From contig JAGGNK010006448.1 of NCBI GenBank assembly GCA_017590115.1, forward strand, positions 12,277,049 to 12,341,048: DNA of 64,000 bases, read 5' to 3'. A program made the translations under genes and the position numbers. The DNA is from Montifringilla adamsi. Its lineage: Eukaryota > Chordata > Aves > Passeriformes > Passeridae. The notes beneath the pieces are model-generated. The model saw only the letters and a list, made by a program, of their open reading frames with translations, searched no databases and had not been told where the DNA came from. Of the stretch, positions 52,488-64,000 are shown piece after piece; position 1 is the first letter of the stretch, and the number at the start of each line of letters is the position of its first letter.

Positions 52488-52585
52488 ATAGAATCATAGA
52501 ATATCCTGAGTGGGAAGGGACCTAGAAAGATCACTGAGTCCAGGTCCTGGCTCTGCACAAGGAGATGCTTGGACAGAATGGCTAG
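52488..52585 (-). mobile_element. CR1 LINE 3'-end fragment, minus orientation
   Basis: It starts with an intact tail complement, ATAGAATCATAGAATAT, followed by 'cctgagtgggaagggacct', 'agatcactgagtcca' and 'cctggctctgcacaaggaga'. This matches the CR1 subfamily variant beginning 'atcctgagttggaaggg'. The tail is better preserved than in the other fragments here, suggesting a younger copy. The right boundary is approximate. Confidence 0.88.
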
Positions 52586-52804
52586 GCTGAGAAACTGTGG
52601 CAATGGGGCCTTAAATGTTTTTAAATAATATTGCTGCAAAGCCAGGGTGCATGCTATTAATGTTCAGAGGGGGAAACAAGCCTCTGCAATATTAATGTTC
52701 TTACTGTTTATATGAACTCTATCTGTTAAGACCTATAGGTAGTGACTGCTGTGAAGATGCTTTTTTGTTCCATTAATGCACAGAATTTCATGTCTCCTGT
52801 CTCT

Positions 52805-52878
52805 CTGTAAGCTGCATAAACTTGCAAGAGGTATGGTAGTTCTGTAAGCTGCATAAACTTGCAAGAGGTATGGTAGTT
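52805..52878 (+). repeat. Perfect 37-bp tandem duplication
   Basis: The unit beginning CTGTAAGCTGCATAAACTTG occurs at 52805-52841 and again, with no mismatch, at 52842-52878. A third partial start (TGTAAG) follows at 52879. Identity between copies shows the duplication is recent or is being homogenised. It has no coding sense. Confidence 0.97.
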
Positions 52879-55800
52879 TGTAAGAGTAAGTTCTTAAAAT
52901 AGCTGCTTTGCTGATGGGTATGAAATTTGCCCCTGCAAAAGGTGAAATCTCTCCACTGCTGTCTTTTCAGTGAGAAGCAGTTCCATTAAACTGCTCCAGA
53001 TGAGACTTAGTAGTCTTGCGGGCCTTCTGTATTTGAGTTTTACCTGACAGCACACTTTTTCTAGGTATTAGGTACGTCACCTGTTGGGAAGGTGCAGTAG
53101 AGATCTCAGGAAGAGCCTTTTCCAAAGAAAGATTTTGAATGTATAAATGGGAAGTCAGGAGGCTTTTTGTTTAGTGATGCTAGAATTGCAAATTATGGCT
53201 TCGTCTGCTCACTTTTTCTTTGCAAAGCCTTTTTGTGTTTCTTGAATTCAGTGAAGAGGAAACAAACAGAAAACTTTTATATATAAAAATTACGGAAAAG
53301 ATACAAAAGGACATTTTAGGCCCTGACGTTGGCAAATTTATCTACACAATAGAGGAAAGGACTGCAGAAGCACTGATGCTAGAAATGAGCTGCAACTAGC
53401 CAGCTCCATTGAGGGAGGACTTGGGGGTTTCCTTCCTCTGCACAAATTGCCAGGAGCTGAGCATGTGGGAGCTGTTGTTCACTGCTCTGATCTCCCACTG
53501 AAGCACCACTGGTTTTGTTCCTTATGAACTATGGACTGCTGTGAGCCTGTTAAGCAGCTGGCTGTTAATCATTATGGACTCTTACCAGTTCTGGGTTTGG
53601 GAACCTGTAAATAATCAAACTGGCGTTACCTTTAGCTGGGTCTACCTCTTGGTCAGTTGTCCCCACTGTCACACAGAAAATGGGGAGCAGCTGGCCCACA
53701 TTTCATAGCAAGCTGCTGTCTCATTCCATGCATGTCTGCTATTCAGCGCTTAAGCAGGGACACTGGTGAATGTGTTCTTAAATGGGTGCACTATTAAATG
53801 AATGTATGTGTGTAGTGGGAGGAGAGCAAGAGATGACATTCACTGCTCAACTTGAGAATCTGTTTAGTCAGTCCTAACTTAGTCAATCCTAGTACTTGTA
53901 CACTTAAGATAAATACTGGGAAAAAAAATCCAGTTTGCAGGCTCCCTGCAGGCTCTTTACTGTTGTCTTGCTTCTATTCGATGTTCCCATCAACATTACA
54001 GTCTGTAGAACAAAAAGCCAACATGAGACGGTGCTGGATGACAATTGATAGTCTGATAACCAAAAACTGCAAGTGTGGTTCTTCCATCATGACTTTTAGT
54101 GTGCTCCATGAATCCATCATCAGGCAAATGCCAGGCAGGTCTCAGAAGACTGTACCACATCTGAATTTGGCATTAAGAGAAATGCTGCTGGAGTGTAGTG
54201 GCTGGATTTGGTGCATGGCACTGGAGAAGATAGCTGAATAATTCGCAGATGTCTCAGAAAAGAGCTGCAAGAATGAATAAGGGAAAAGGAAAAAAAAAGC
54301 TCACTGCAGATAAAAGGAAATATTTTCAGAGAGAAAGTTTGAAGTGGTGTTTGGGTTGGGGTAATAGAGGAAATAACATAATATAAAGCATTCTACTGCA
54401 GTAAGAAGAGGCATTGCTGATGTGCAGGTGAAGTACAATCAGCAGGTGGATCTGTCCTAAACGATATACAGGGATTACTCAACAGCAGGATCAGAGGTAA
54501 AAATGAGGATTTGGGACACCTGTAGAAAGAAGCTGCAATTGGAAGGTATTCCAGCTACCCATCACCATTTTTCCTTACACTTCTTAGAAACTTGTTCCCG
54601 TCACTCTGAAGCGAACCAGACCTTTTCCAACCAGTGTCAGTTTATCAGAAGTTCACAATTACACCCATAAATTTTACTCCATATTTGTTTGGCAGAACTC
54701 CTCTGGGTTGTCTGGCTTCTGCAAGCTTAAAATAATTAATCGGTTTCTTGCTTCCAAGACTTCAGTCAAGCTGAGATTCACTGATTTGTGATGCCACCAG
54801 ATACTGGAGTGTGACTCCATCTGCTCTCCATGCAGAGGAGACATAAAGGGAAGTACTAAGTTAAAAGCTTGGCAGCTGAAGAAATATTGGCAGCTGAAGC
54901 TTCCTTGGTGGTATTTCTTCTCATGTCCATTCTTTCATGTGTGTAGGTCCTTTCTCTTTTCTGTCACACTTGGAACATTTCAGAGAAGATAAACTGGAGG
55001 AGGAAAATAAGCACAAAGTAAAAGTAGCTGAATTTACGCACTTTGCAGAGTAAGTTTGTTTTTTTTTTTTTGGCCATATTGGCTGGAAGCAGATGGTGAG
55101 TGTCCCACTGAAATCTGCTTCTGGCTGTTAGTTTTGGAGACCTTTCTTGATGGCCAGTGTTTGGGGATTTTTTTATCAGAAAATTATTTGGTAAGCTGCT
55201 GTCTCCTACTCACAATACAGTATGCATATCAGCATAGTGTCTAATCATGCCTTACTACAGATTTGTTGGTATCTCTCCTAAGAGACTGCCCACACAGTTT
55301 GTTAACTGTATAAAGTAGTAGGGATACTTAAATCTAAGGGTGAGGGGAAGCAGATGTTTTTGGTGCAGCCATTACAAATTTATTTCTGATTAAGGTAATT
55401 GCTTAACAGTATATTACTGAAAAATTTTTGTTTTGCTTAGCTTTTTCACCATTTCCTGAGAGATGGGGAGAGGGTTGTGTTTTGTTGGTGTCTCCCCTGT
55501 GATTTTGCTGCAGAAGCATTTTATAAGTTACATGTATTTTTCTTCCATTGCCTGAGATGTAGATATATTAGTTTATCTGTGCAAAGGTCCAAGTTAAGAC
55601 ATCTCTGAAGCAGAAGGGGATTATTCTGCTCTGTTTTTAAAGCTGTGGTGGAGGAGGATTTCAAGGGCATTATCACCTTCATCATTTATAAACCTCTCCC
55701 CTTTGGAGAAGATAACTTTAGGGGAAGACTTTAATAAAATAAAACATACCACTCTATCTTGTATTGCTTTTTAATGGTTCCTATTAATCTGGTGACATTT

Positions 55801-58800
55801 TAGGAATTCTACCTTTTTGGACTTATTATTCTTAGCTAATGCATTTCAAACTCAGGCCAATCTTAATGCAAACTAACCTTATGTGCATAGTGAGTTCTTG
55901 CCTTAAACTTCTAAGCTGCATGAAGTCCAGCTATGAATGACACAGTATGTTTCTCTGCTTATATTACTCAGTATGAAAAGAAATATAGTAATTTAGTTAT
56001 CTCTGTGATAAGTTGGTCAACAGTGTGATATTTAAGAGTGAATAAAATACAACCTAAGTAATTAATTGCATCCTGTTACTTCAGTAATAACCATGGACAG
56101 CAATTGTAGTTTCTCTATAATTGTTATATACAAAAGACAAATGGAAGTTTTGATCATTTGTTGTTGCTAGATTTTGCAGTACAGTAACATGTACATTAAT
56201 GGAGGAAGGAGTAGAAAGGCAGGTTTTAATTTCAATTTTCCGTGTTGCACCAGGATAAGTTAACACTGCTTGTAGTTCAGTGTTTGGCTCAGAAAGACTT
56301 CATGTGAACATAAATACAGCAAAAAATCATAGGTGTCCCATGCAGGAATGCTCCAAAAGATACAAGTTCACCAAAAAACCCAAACCAAAACAAAAAACTT
56401 CGAAGTTAGATACTGCTTTCCAAGCTCTGTACAATGTAATTGACATTGGTGAAAGTTTGTGGGCCAGTGTAACTGGATGTGAGATTAAAAATACTCCTTG
56501 TGTGTGTAGAGCACCAGGTGACTGGGAAGAGGCAGTCTTGTGGCCAAATTTTTATGTACTGGAAAAGTGCAATCTTAAAACCACTGAAAAGACTTACTCA
56601 ACCAGCTGAAGAAGTGAAGCAAGCAGAATGTGACTTTCATGGTAGTTTGTGTTCAAGCTGAGCAAACTTGCAGAGCTCATTTGAAAATAAATTCCTGAAC
56701 ACTCCTCTAAGCCCCAAAAATTTAGCATGAGGCCCAACCTTTCTCTCCAGTAAAACCTTTCCGTCTTGACCAGGATACCTGCAGAATTGACTTTCCTACT
56801 CTTTCCCTTTTCATGCTGGAGTACAACAGAGCAAGGTGTGAGTGACTCTGTAGACACCTCCAGATACAATATGGCAACCACACTTTTGATTCGGAAGTTA
56901 ATCAGGTGTTTATGAGTTGGGGTAAAAATAAACTCCTGTTAATTAAGAAGAGAATGGATTTTTAACTTAATAATGGCCCACGATTAGCATACATCTCGTG
57001 TAAGATTTAGCCATAATTTTTAAGGGATTTTCTGCTGATGTGAAAAGTTGTAAAGAAAGAAAAAAGTGTGGTGTTTTAAACCCTAAAGTAGTGTCATCCT
57101 GCAATCCCCCTTTATCTGTTGTACATTTCAGAAGCATTGCCTTTACCTGTGAGCTTGTACATTAAACCCTCTGCCCTCAGTGTTACAGATTAGCTACTGC
57201 TTGAGACACTGGAAAAACACAGAAGCAAAAGAAACCAGAAGAATCTGCTGTTTTCACTTTACACAGTGTGAGTTATGATGCATGTAGGATGTCTGTCATT
57301 GTTTAATACTTTCTGCATTACTGTAAGCAGAATCATCTTGACAGGAGCAAGAGCACGTCTGTGCTGCGTCCGACAGCCGAGTGGAGCCTAGGGAGATGTG
57401 GAACATCTTGTTGTTGCTCCAGCAAACAGCACTGACTGGGGCAGCAGCTCCCACTCTGTAAAAGGAGGTGTCCTCCTCACAGAGAAGATCAGCCCACACC
57501 TCTGTGTTCCCAGTGGCACATCTCTTCTGGTGCCCTAATTAGCTGGGCTGTCATGTAGGTGTGACACGGACACATCTTTATCTTGAATTGGCAATGACTA
57601 AAGTCACTGTTTCCCAGTCATACTGGAAAATAAAAAGGCAATTTAGCTCCCGTGATAAGTTTGCTCATTGACTCCTACAGGGTCCCTAATCCTGAGAGTT
57701 AGTGTAGCTCCCACCTACTTAGTTCATGCAAGAGGCTGCCTTAACTTCCTTTATATTTCATGTGAACAGGCTGCTGCTAGTCTCAAATGCTAGGTGTAGT
57801 ACTGGCAGTTCAGGCTGAGCGCCTCTTTGCTTTTTTGGTAATTACTTAATTTTGATATTTATGAATTTCGAAGTGGTGACTAGTTCCCACAATGATTTTG
57901 ATTACATGAACTACTCACTTTGGAAATATGCTTCCCCAAAAAGTTAGCTTTCTGTGCACTCCTGCTGTATCAAAGTCTTGATCTTTCCTAGGTGCTACTG
58001 TGCATGAACAACACTTCTGTTCCTGTTAGGATGGGGAAGGGAAACAGCTGATTGCACAAATAGCAAGTTGAGGTGACGTGATGCTAAGAAAATGAAGTCA
58101 ATTTGTTTCTCAGAAGGTGGTTCCCTAAACTTATGGATCTAAACAATAAAATTAATATGCCTGTTTGTTCTGAATGTTCCTCCCCCAACGTAGTTAAGTA
58201 CCTGTAGCTCTCACTGCTTTCACTGGCAATTGATTCTAATATTGCTCCAGTTTTATGAGAATTTTGAATTCCAAACTGAGATACCTTCTGAAATTTTGTC
58301 TGAGTTTCTTTGATTTTACTGCATCCTTCCTGCTTTGCTTACACCTTCTTTATAGGAGGTATTTCTACAATACAGGTGAACTTTCTCTGCTGAAAACAGA
58401 TTTTTTTCCCCAGCACACTGTTGAAATTTCCTTTTGTTCTATGTTTTGTCCCTGCAACAATTCCAATAGAAGATACAGGCACTGCACTTTGGACTTTTAC
58501 AGTCTTGCAGTAATGCCATTGCTTTGGGGCATGTTGTGAAAAGCTTACCACATCCTTGTTCTGTGCCTGGATCTGCATTCCCACAGCAGAGAGGCAGACA
58601 TTCACTCCAAGTGTAAGCTTTGGTCTGGTGTTTAAATATAGCTCAAATATTCAGAAGGATTTTTCCCTTCTCATGCCCTCCTACCCTTGAGCAAATCTCT
58701 TTTATGGTGTTGCTTTCCAGATGTTCTTGTGAAAAGCAGAGGAGAATCACTGGGGTTTTCATGATGGGAGATAAGTTGTGGGGTTTTTTCCATTAGCTCT

Positions 58801-59420
58801 GCCAGGCAACCTGAAGTGTGAGATCTCAAAAAGTTAGATGGGCTTCAAAGCTGGGATGAAGGAGAGAAGACAAATATTCCATAAGTAACAGAATTTCTTG
58901 GTGTCACTGATTGTTCTGTAAACTTTTTTTTTATTACTCCTGTTCTTCATGCAACCAATAACCACTGGTGCAAAGGTGAAATCTGTAAGAATGAAAGATC
59001 TGTAGGCTTTGCATAGGTCATTTCACATTCTGGGTTTGCAATTGAATTTGTATGCATAGCTAAATAGAAATGTGAAGGTTTAGTTATGCCAGTCCTGAGA
59101 CTCTAAGGCATGAATCCAAACCTAGGAGTTCAGTGGCAGGCTGCAAGCATCACGAGTTGTTCTGCTGTCTCTGAGGTCCTTGCAGGGAGCAGTGGAATAC
59201 TAATGATGGAAACAGGACAAATCCCTCCAGAGTCGAAGTGTTCTTCAGTTCCCTTTCCCGCAATTTCACTCTTTGAAAAACTGCACCCTTTCCTTTTGGA
59301 CATACCCTGGTTGTCAGAAAAATACTTCTAAGATAATACTCCTGCTGTCTGGTTTGCTCCTCCCTGCAGTTAGAAGGGATGTAATGATAGTCTCACCTGC
59401 ACTATCCTGGCTCCTTTCTT

Positions 59421-59453
59421 TTGCTGTAAAAATCTCACAGATTTTTACAGCAA
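59421..59453. other. Perfect hairpin: 15-bp arms, 3-nt loop
   Basis: TTGCTGTAAAAATCT at 59421-59435 is the exact reverse complement of AGATTTTTACAGCAA at 59439-59453, separated only by CAC. Pairing stops at the next base on each side. By a simple random expectation such a structure should be rare in 64 kb. It is shorter than a microRNA precursor and has no recognised transposon around it. Confidence 0.93.
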
Positions 59454-60248
59454 CTGAATTGTGTGCTGTTAAGTCTTGAGTTTTTCTCTGACTGTGTCTG
59501 TTTGCTAGGGTCATTGAAGAAATATTCCTGGTGGTATTCCACAACATTAGAATTTGAGTTCATAGACAATGCACTCATACATTCTTTTCTTGCCTTTTTG
59601 AGGTCAGAAAGGTTGTGCCTAGCACCTTTCAAAACAGATAAGGCCATGCAAGACTTCACAGTCTGTTTTTTACCATAGTTACAATAGGTCAGAAATGAAA
59701 TGTTTGCTCAGAAGAGAGGGGAAGTGCCCTGACTTACCGGTGTAAATTTTTAGCAATTTAAAATATATGCTCTTTTTGTGTGGATGCTGTGTTAAAAGAG
59801 TCATCCAAGAGTCTTAGCCAAGGTGAGCACTGCCTTCGTGAAGAGGAATGAAAAGGATAAAGCAGAAGTTGAGAAAAATTAGCATGTTGGATGTTGCAGA
59901 TGGAATTAATAATGGACTCGTGTCAGTAATAAGGTACATAATTTATGTTTGACCTGTAAGAGTTTCAGCACTGAATCATCACAGTTTCTAAAGAGCTTTC
60001 AAGATTTCCCTTTGTTTCCTCAGGAACTTGCAGTTTGCAGTAGCATGTGGGAAATGCGAAGTAGCTGTTTTTGTGGCTCTTCACTATTTTTTTCCCAGAA
60101 CACCTTTCCTGAAAATTAGGATTTCTGCAATGAATTCAGTACTGGCTTTCCTTCTGTCATTTCCAAGGATTTAAGTATTTTCCAAGTGAAGTGGTAACCT
60201 AAGTCAGATAAATGCTTCTTCCTTTGGTTCTGACCCAAGAGGTTAAGA

Positions 60249-60284
60249 TTATGTTATGTTATGTTATGTTATGTTATGTTATGT
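60249..60284 (+). repeat. Pentanucleotide microsatellite (ATGTT)n
   Basis: About seven tandem copies of ATGTT without interruption. The lack of mismatches suggests it may be polymorphic in length. Confidence 0.97.
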
Positions 60285-62982
60285 GCCATTCATTTCCACT
60301 GACTCCAAGTGGAAGCAGAGAGCACAGGATCTTGCCAATTCTGGCCTTTAAATTGCAAATGAATGTAGTGCTTTTGATGTTCAACACTCAGGGATACCCT
60401 TCTTTTTACGGAGTTGCTAATTACCTGGTTCATTAATAGTGGTACTATATTGCTGTGAAAGAGAGTTAAGCCTTCCTTTCAAACCTAATGCTAAACTTTC
60501 CAAAAGCACAGTAACCTGATGTCAACCACATGCTGATTTTACACCCAACTCATGTGAAAATTGGTGGTTTCAAAAAGGCTCCCCACCTTTCATAAACTGT
60601 ATTTGACGAAGCACCTCTGACACGTGTCAAGCAGTATACGTGCTTGACCTACTTAACAATTCGGATTTCTGAAGTTTCATATTGTGGGATTGGTGGATAC
60701 TAAAAGACTTGGAAGGTGATGGTGAAACGCCGCCTTCATTCTCTTCGTGTGTGTTCTGATAAATTTGAATCTCTACTTCCCTCTAGCTGCTGTTCTGTCT
60801 CCGTGTCCTTATTGTTGTGGGGCCAGCAGAACTTAAAGGTTTTTTTCTCACTTGCGTGCTAGGTCCTTCTCCCTGTAGGAGTGTCTTGCCACCTGCTGTG
60901 CCTGCTTCTGCTTCAGTCACACAGCTATTGATGTTAAACAGGCATAACTCCCAGCCCACCCCGCTCTGTCAGCATAGCAGCAGCTGTGCCATTTTGGCCT
61001 CTGGATAATTCCATACTGTAGCTCCTTAAGTACACCTCAGAGCATTCAGTTTACCTCAGACTCTAGAATATGGATTTGCATTGATACACGCTTGGCTGAA
61101 TATCCATGAAGGTATTTTTGCAGCCCTGAGAAGCCAAGAGTAATCCTAGGCTCTGTAGAATGAGTGTATTAGGTCCGTGCACACAGCATGTAAAGACTCT
61201 CAGATGTTCTCAGTGAGTTGAATTCCCATGCACTGCAGAGGGTTTTTGTCGGAGCACTGCCAGAGTGATTTGCAAGAGTGAGAACTGATCATGCAAACCC
61301 TGTTTGGCAGAAAATAACCGTGGTAGTACAGGTAATCTCACATAGCTGCTATTTAGATAATCTCAGCTCTGCTGCATACTTGCAAGTGATTTTTACCATC
61401 CCTTGGTTGGTTTAGGTGGAAGACAGAACTTGCGTGAGTTCAGCCACTGGATCAGTTCATACACTTGGTCTGATTTATTTTCTGCTAGCTTTACTGCCTA
61501 ATTTTCTTTCAGTTGCAAATAAAATGCACTTAGAATAAGCCCAAGGATTACTTTATCAAAGAGTCATATGGGGCTGCCTATTTACAACAGTGAAGTAGGC
61601 TATGCCTTAGTAACGCTATGAAAGTTGCAGAACAGTAAGCAAGACCATTGGAGTGGTTCAAAATTTATTGTGTAATTTCTAGATTCCTGTGCTGCTAAAA
61701 ATGGTTGTAAGACCTAATGAAGGCTCCACAGATTAATGAAAATGTGAGTCTATTTGGTACATGGTCATTAGGTGGAATATGATTCATATCGCTACCAGTC
61801 CTTAGTACAGCAGTGGCCTGCTAGGTTTAAAAAATATTGAACAAATTAGTCTGTTAATTTGCATTCTTGGTGGAAAATTTGAGACATGATATATAAGTGT
61901 ATGTATTGTAAGTACTATCTAAATTTTCTCTCTCCATCTCACATTTGGTCCCTCTGGATTAATGGCAGGGCAGCATGAGGAAATCTGCACTCTCTCTCCC
62001 CTTTGTTATTAAATTACTGGGGTTTATGAAGTCTGCCCTGCTCTGTACTTGCTTAAAACCTTCCAAAATGGCTTTTCTCTTGCACAACATCACAGCCATA
62101 TAGTTACAACTCTGTCCTGGTGCTCAGTGATCAAGTACAGCCGATAATCCTTTTAAAGTTTGAAAGCATCTTCTGCTTTGCCAGTTGGCAGGATGTTTAC
62201 TTTCGTGGGAACCATTTTTTGGCCTCCTATTGAGGTGTGCTTGAGGAAACAGACACCTGGGGTAGTTTGTGCAGCCAGGTCCTGCCCCAGGGAGGAGATA
62301 CAGGAGCACAGGTGCCTCCTCTGCTGCAGGCAAGTGGGGATTTAAGTAAATAGGTGAACATACCTGCTGTTCTAGGGACCGGAAAAGTGTCCCAGGGACT
62401 GCATGGTTTCAGGCATGCCTGCTTTGGTATGCCAGCTCTGACCTTGAGAGCAGGAAGAGGAATGGTGGCTGGGATGTGCCAGGATCCAGCTCCCCAGGAG
62501 ATCGGGAGTACAAATGAGCCCAGCTCCTTGCATGGCTGGGATGAGTCATGCATTAGAATCGATGGCATTTTCAACATTGCAGCCCTGAGTTTCCTACAGT
62601 GATGAGATCCCGGGTTCAGTGGCAGGGCTTCTGTGTCTCCCCACAGCGAGGAACCCATGTAGGTCCTCCTGGTGCATGTGGGCTAAACTGTTAAAACATT
62701 ACACGTGGGGCTACCGTGTTAAAAGGAAAACAGCCTGGCATGGTGGTCTGCAAAAACACTGTATAAGAACAGCTGGGTTTTTTTGAGGTCTGAGGCTGTG
62801 ACTTGAGGGAGCATGCCTTGTGCTGTGGTCATGAGAACTGAGCGAGGCCACAGTTCCAGTGGTGTTCCCACTCCCCTGCATGCTGGCAGCATGACTGCCC
62901 ATGGCTGATGCTCAGCCCTACTTCGCACAGAACGGGAAGCATGGCTTGATCTCCCCACATCCTCCCCAATTGTTTGCCTTGG

Positions 62983-63040
62983 TCTAATTAAAAAAAAAAA
63001 ATTAACAACACAACTGTTCTAATTAAAAAAAAAATAACAC
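62983..63040 (+). repeat. Two A-rich direct repeats with a shared TCTAATTA head
   Basis: TCTAATTA followed by an A run occurs at 62983 and again at 63018, 35 bases apart, and both are followed by similar 'taac' sequence. This looks like an imperfect tandem duplication of an A-rich unit. A chance similarity of A runs cannot be excluded. Confidence 0.6.
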
Positions 63041-64000
63041 TTCCTTTTCCTCCTACAGATCATGCCTCAGGATAAAAGTGTGCCATATAAATTCAAGCAA
63101 CAGTGGTTGCTTGTAATTGATGTGATTTTTGATGCTGCGAGCCAGTTTGAGCGACTCTTGTCCCCATCTGGGTTTTTTTCCCTCCTCTTTCCCCTTCATT
63201 TGTACAGACCAATTATCAGTGCAGTCAGTTCTGTAAATTGGTTGCTGTTCCTATTGATCAGAGAATTGATCAGCCTATAACCTAATTCCTCCATGCTTTT
63301 CCTTCCCCTGAGGTCCCTTTTGGTTAGCCTGTGCACTGAATGGCTCCGTGGGTGCATTTGACAGCGGCAGGGACAGCTGGGATGAGCCTGCTCCTTTCTA
63401 CGAGAGGTCAGAGTGGACTTGGGTCTGCTCTGTTTGTGAGATTCAGCCTGGGGAGAATGGTGATAGGTCGTGAAACATGTGAGGGAGATTGATTTTCATC
63501 ATCACTGAAAGCAGATGGGTAACTACATCCAGTGTGGGTAGGATCACATGGGTTCATATCCTTAATAAATGATTTTTTTGGTGTTGACCTCTACTGCTGA
63601 TCTAATTAATATGAAATTAATATCTCAGTAAACTGAGATAGCCCAACTTTTTTAGTATTTTACTGGTAATTGATGACGCTGCTCAAAGCAGAAAGCAAAT
63701 AAACACTTTATCAGTTTTATTTTATGTTTACCTTTTGCACATAAGTGCTTGCTGAACTGGCCAGAGCAGGAATGGGATGTGGAACACATTCCCCTCGTAG
63801 CATAACTGCTTCAAATGGTTGTGGTAGAAGATCTGCACAGCCCTTTGCAAAGGGACTAGCTTTCATCAGAAGGGGGTTTTTTTCACCTTTTCTTAGCACT
63901 TTTTTCCTTGATTCAGTATTCTCCACTGCTGTACTCTAGTTGCTTTTGTTTCTTTCAGAGGAAAGCAAAGAATCTCACCAGCTCTTCCACTTCTGTTTTG

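Larger units (their letters stand above)
52886..64000. other. FARP1 intron to the window edge, no gene seen
   Basis: Eleven kilobases of mainly AT-rich intron. The longest frames are 129 codons at 53852-54241 (+) and 143 codons at 62227-62658 (-). Neither resembles a known protein, and the second sits in a GC-richer stretch (62.2-62.9 kb) where opposite frames are also open. No second FARP1 coding exon was recognised before 64000. Confidence 0.55.

Noticed and set aside
53852..54241. 129-codon plus-strand frame, considered as a retrotransposed gene fragment
   Set aside because: The translation resembles nothing I know, there is no poly(A) tail or target-site duplication, and its length is within chance.
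59421..59453. microRNA precursor reading of the hairpin
   Set aside because: Fifteen pairs and a 3-base loop are far too short for Drosha/Dicer processing, and pairing ends abruptly on both sides.
62227..62658. 143-codon minus-strand frame
   Set aside because: No family resemblance, opposite-strand frames are open too, and there is no splice or promoter context. Treated as chance.
1..64000. Endogenous retrovirus, DNA transposon, tRNA, rRNA or CRISPR content
   Set aside because: No LTR pair, gag/pol motif, terminal inverted repeats, cloverleaf or regularly spaced repeats were recognised. Very old copies could have been missed by eye.

Overview
The window is vertebrate, very probably avian, nuclear DNA. 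It is AT-rich, has almost no long open frames, carries one spliced coding exon, and its only clear interspersed repeats are CR1-type LINE fragments with the bird/reptile 3' tail built on ATTCTGTG/ATTCTATG. There is nothing bacterial, phage-like or plasmid-like in it: no operons, CRISPR arrays, IS elements or integrases. Crocodilians and turtles also carry CR1, but the low repeat density favours a bird.

The one gene I can identify is FARP1 (FERM, RhoGEF and pleckstrin-domain protein 1, CDEP), on the + strand. Its translation-start exon lies at about 8091-8286, with a splice acceptor before it, a good Kozak ATG at 8116 and a GTAAGG donor directly after codon 57. Everything left of it (1-8090) reads as the 5'-UTR intron. 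Everything right of it (8287-64000) reads as the first coding intron, which stays unbroken to the window edge. I could not find the next FERM exon, so that intron exceeds 55 kb here.

The introns hold seven CR1 traces: two close together on the minus strand at 25.4-26.3 kb, a longer rearranged plus-strand copy at 34.1-34.9 kb, short 3' ends at 3.7, 15.3 and 52.5 kb, and a doubtful one at 17.7 kb. They also hold simple repeats (a 61-nt T run, a GATA/GACA tract, an ATGTT array, G and A runs), a perfect 37-bp tandem duplication, a perfect 15-bp-arm hairpin, a 47-nt pure pyrimidine tract ending in a splice-acceptor-like AG, and two GC-rich patches (45.7-46.0 and 48.3-48.9 kb), the first with a G-quadruplex motif on the minus strand.

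Most open frames here are chance frames or frames in GC-rich patches that are open in several registers at once. I found no convincing undescribed system. The most checkable structural oddities are the hairpin at 59421-59453, the 37-bp duplication at 52805-52878, the G-quadruplex patch and the T homopolymer.
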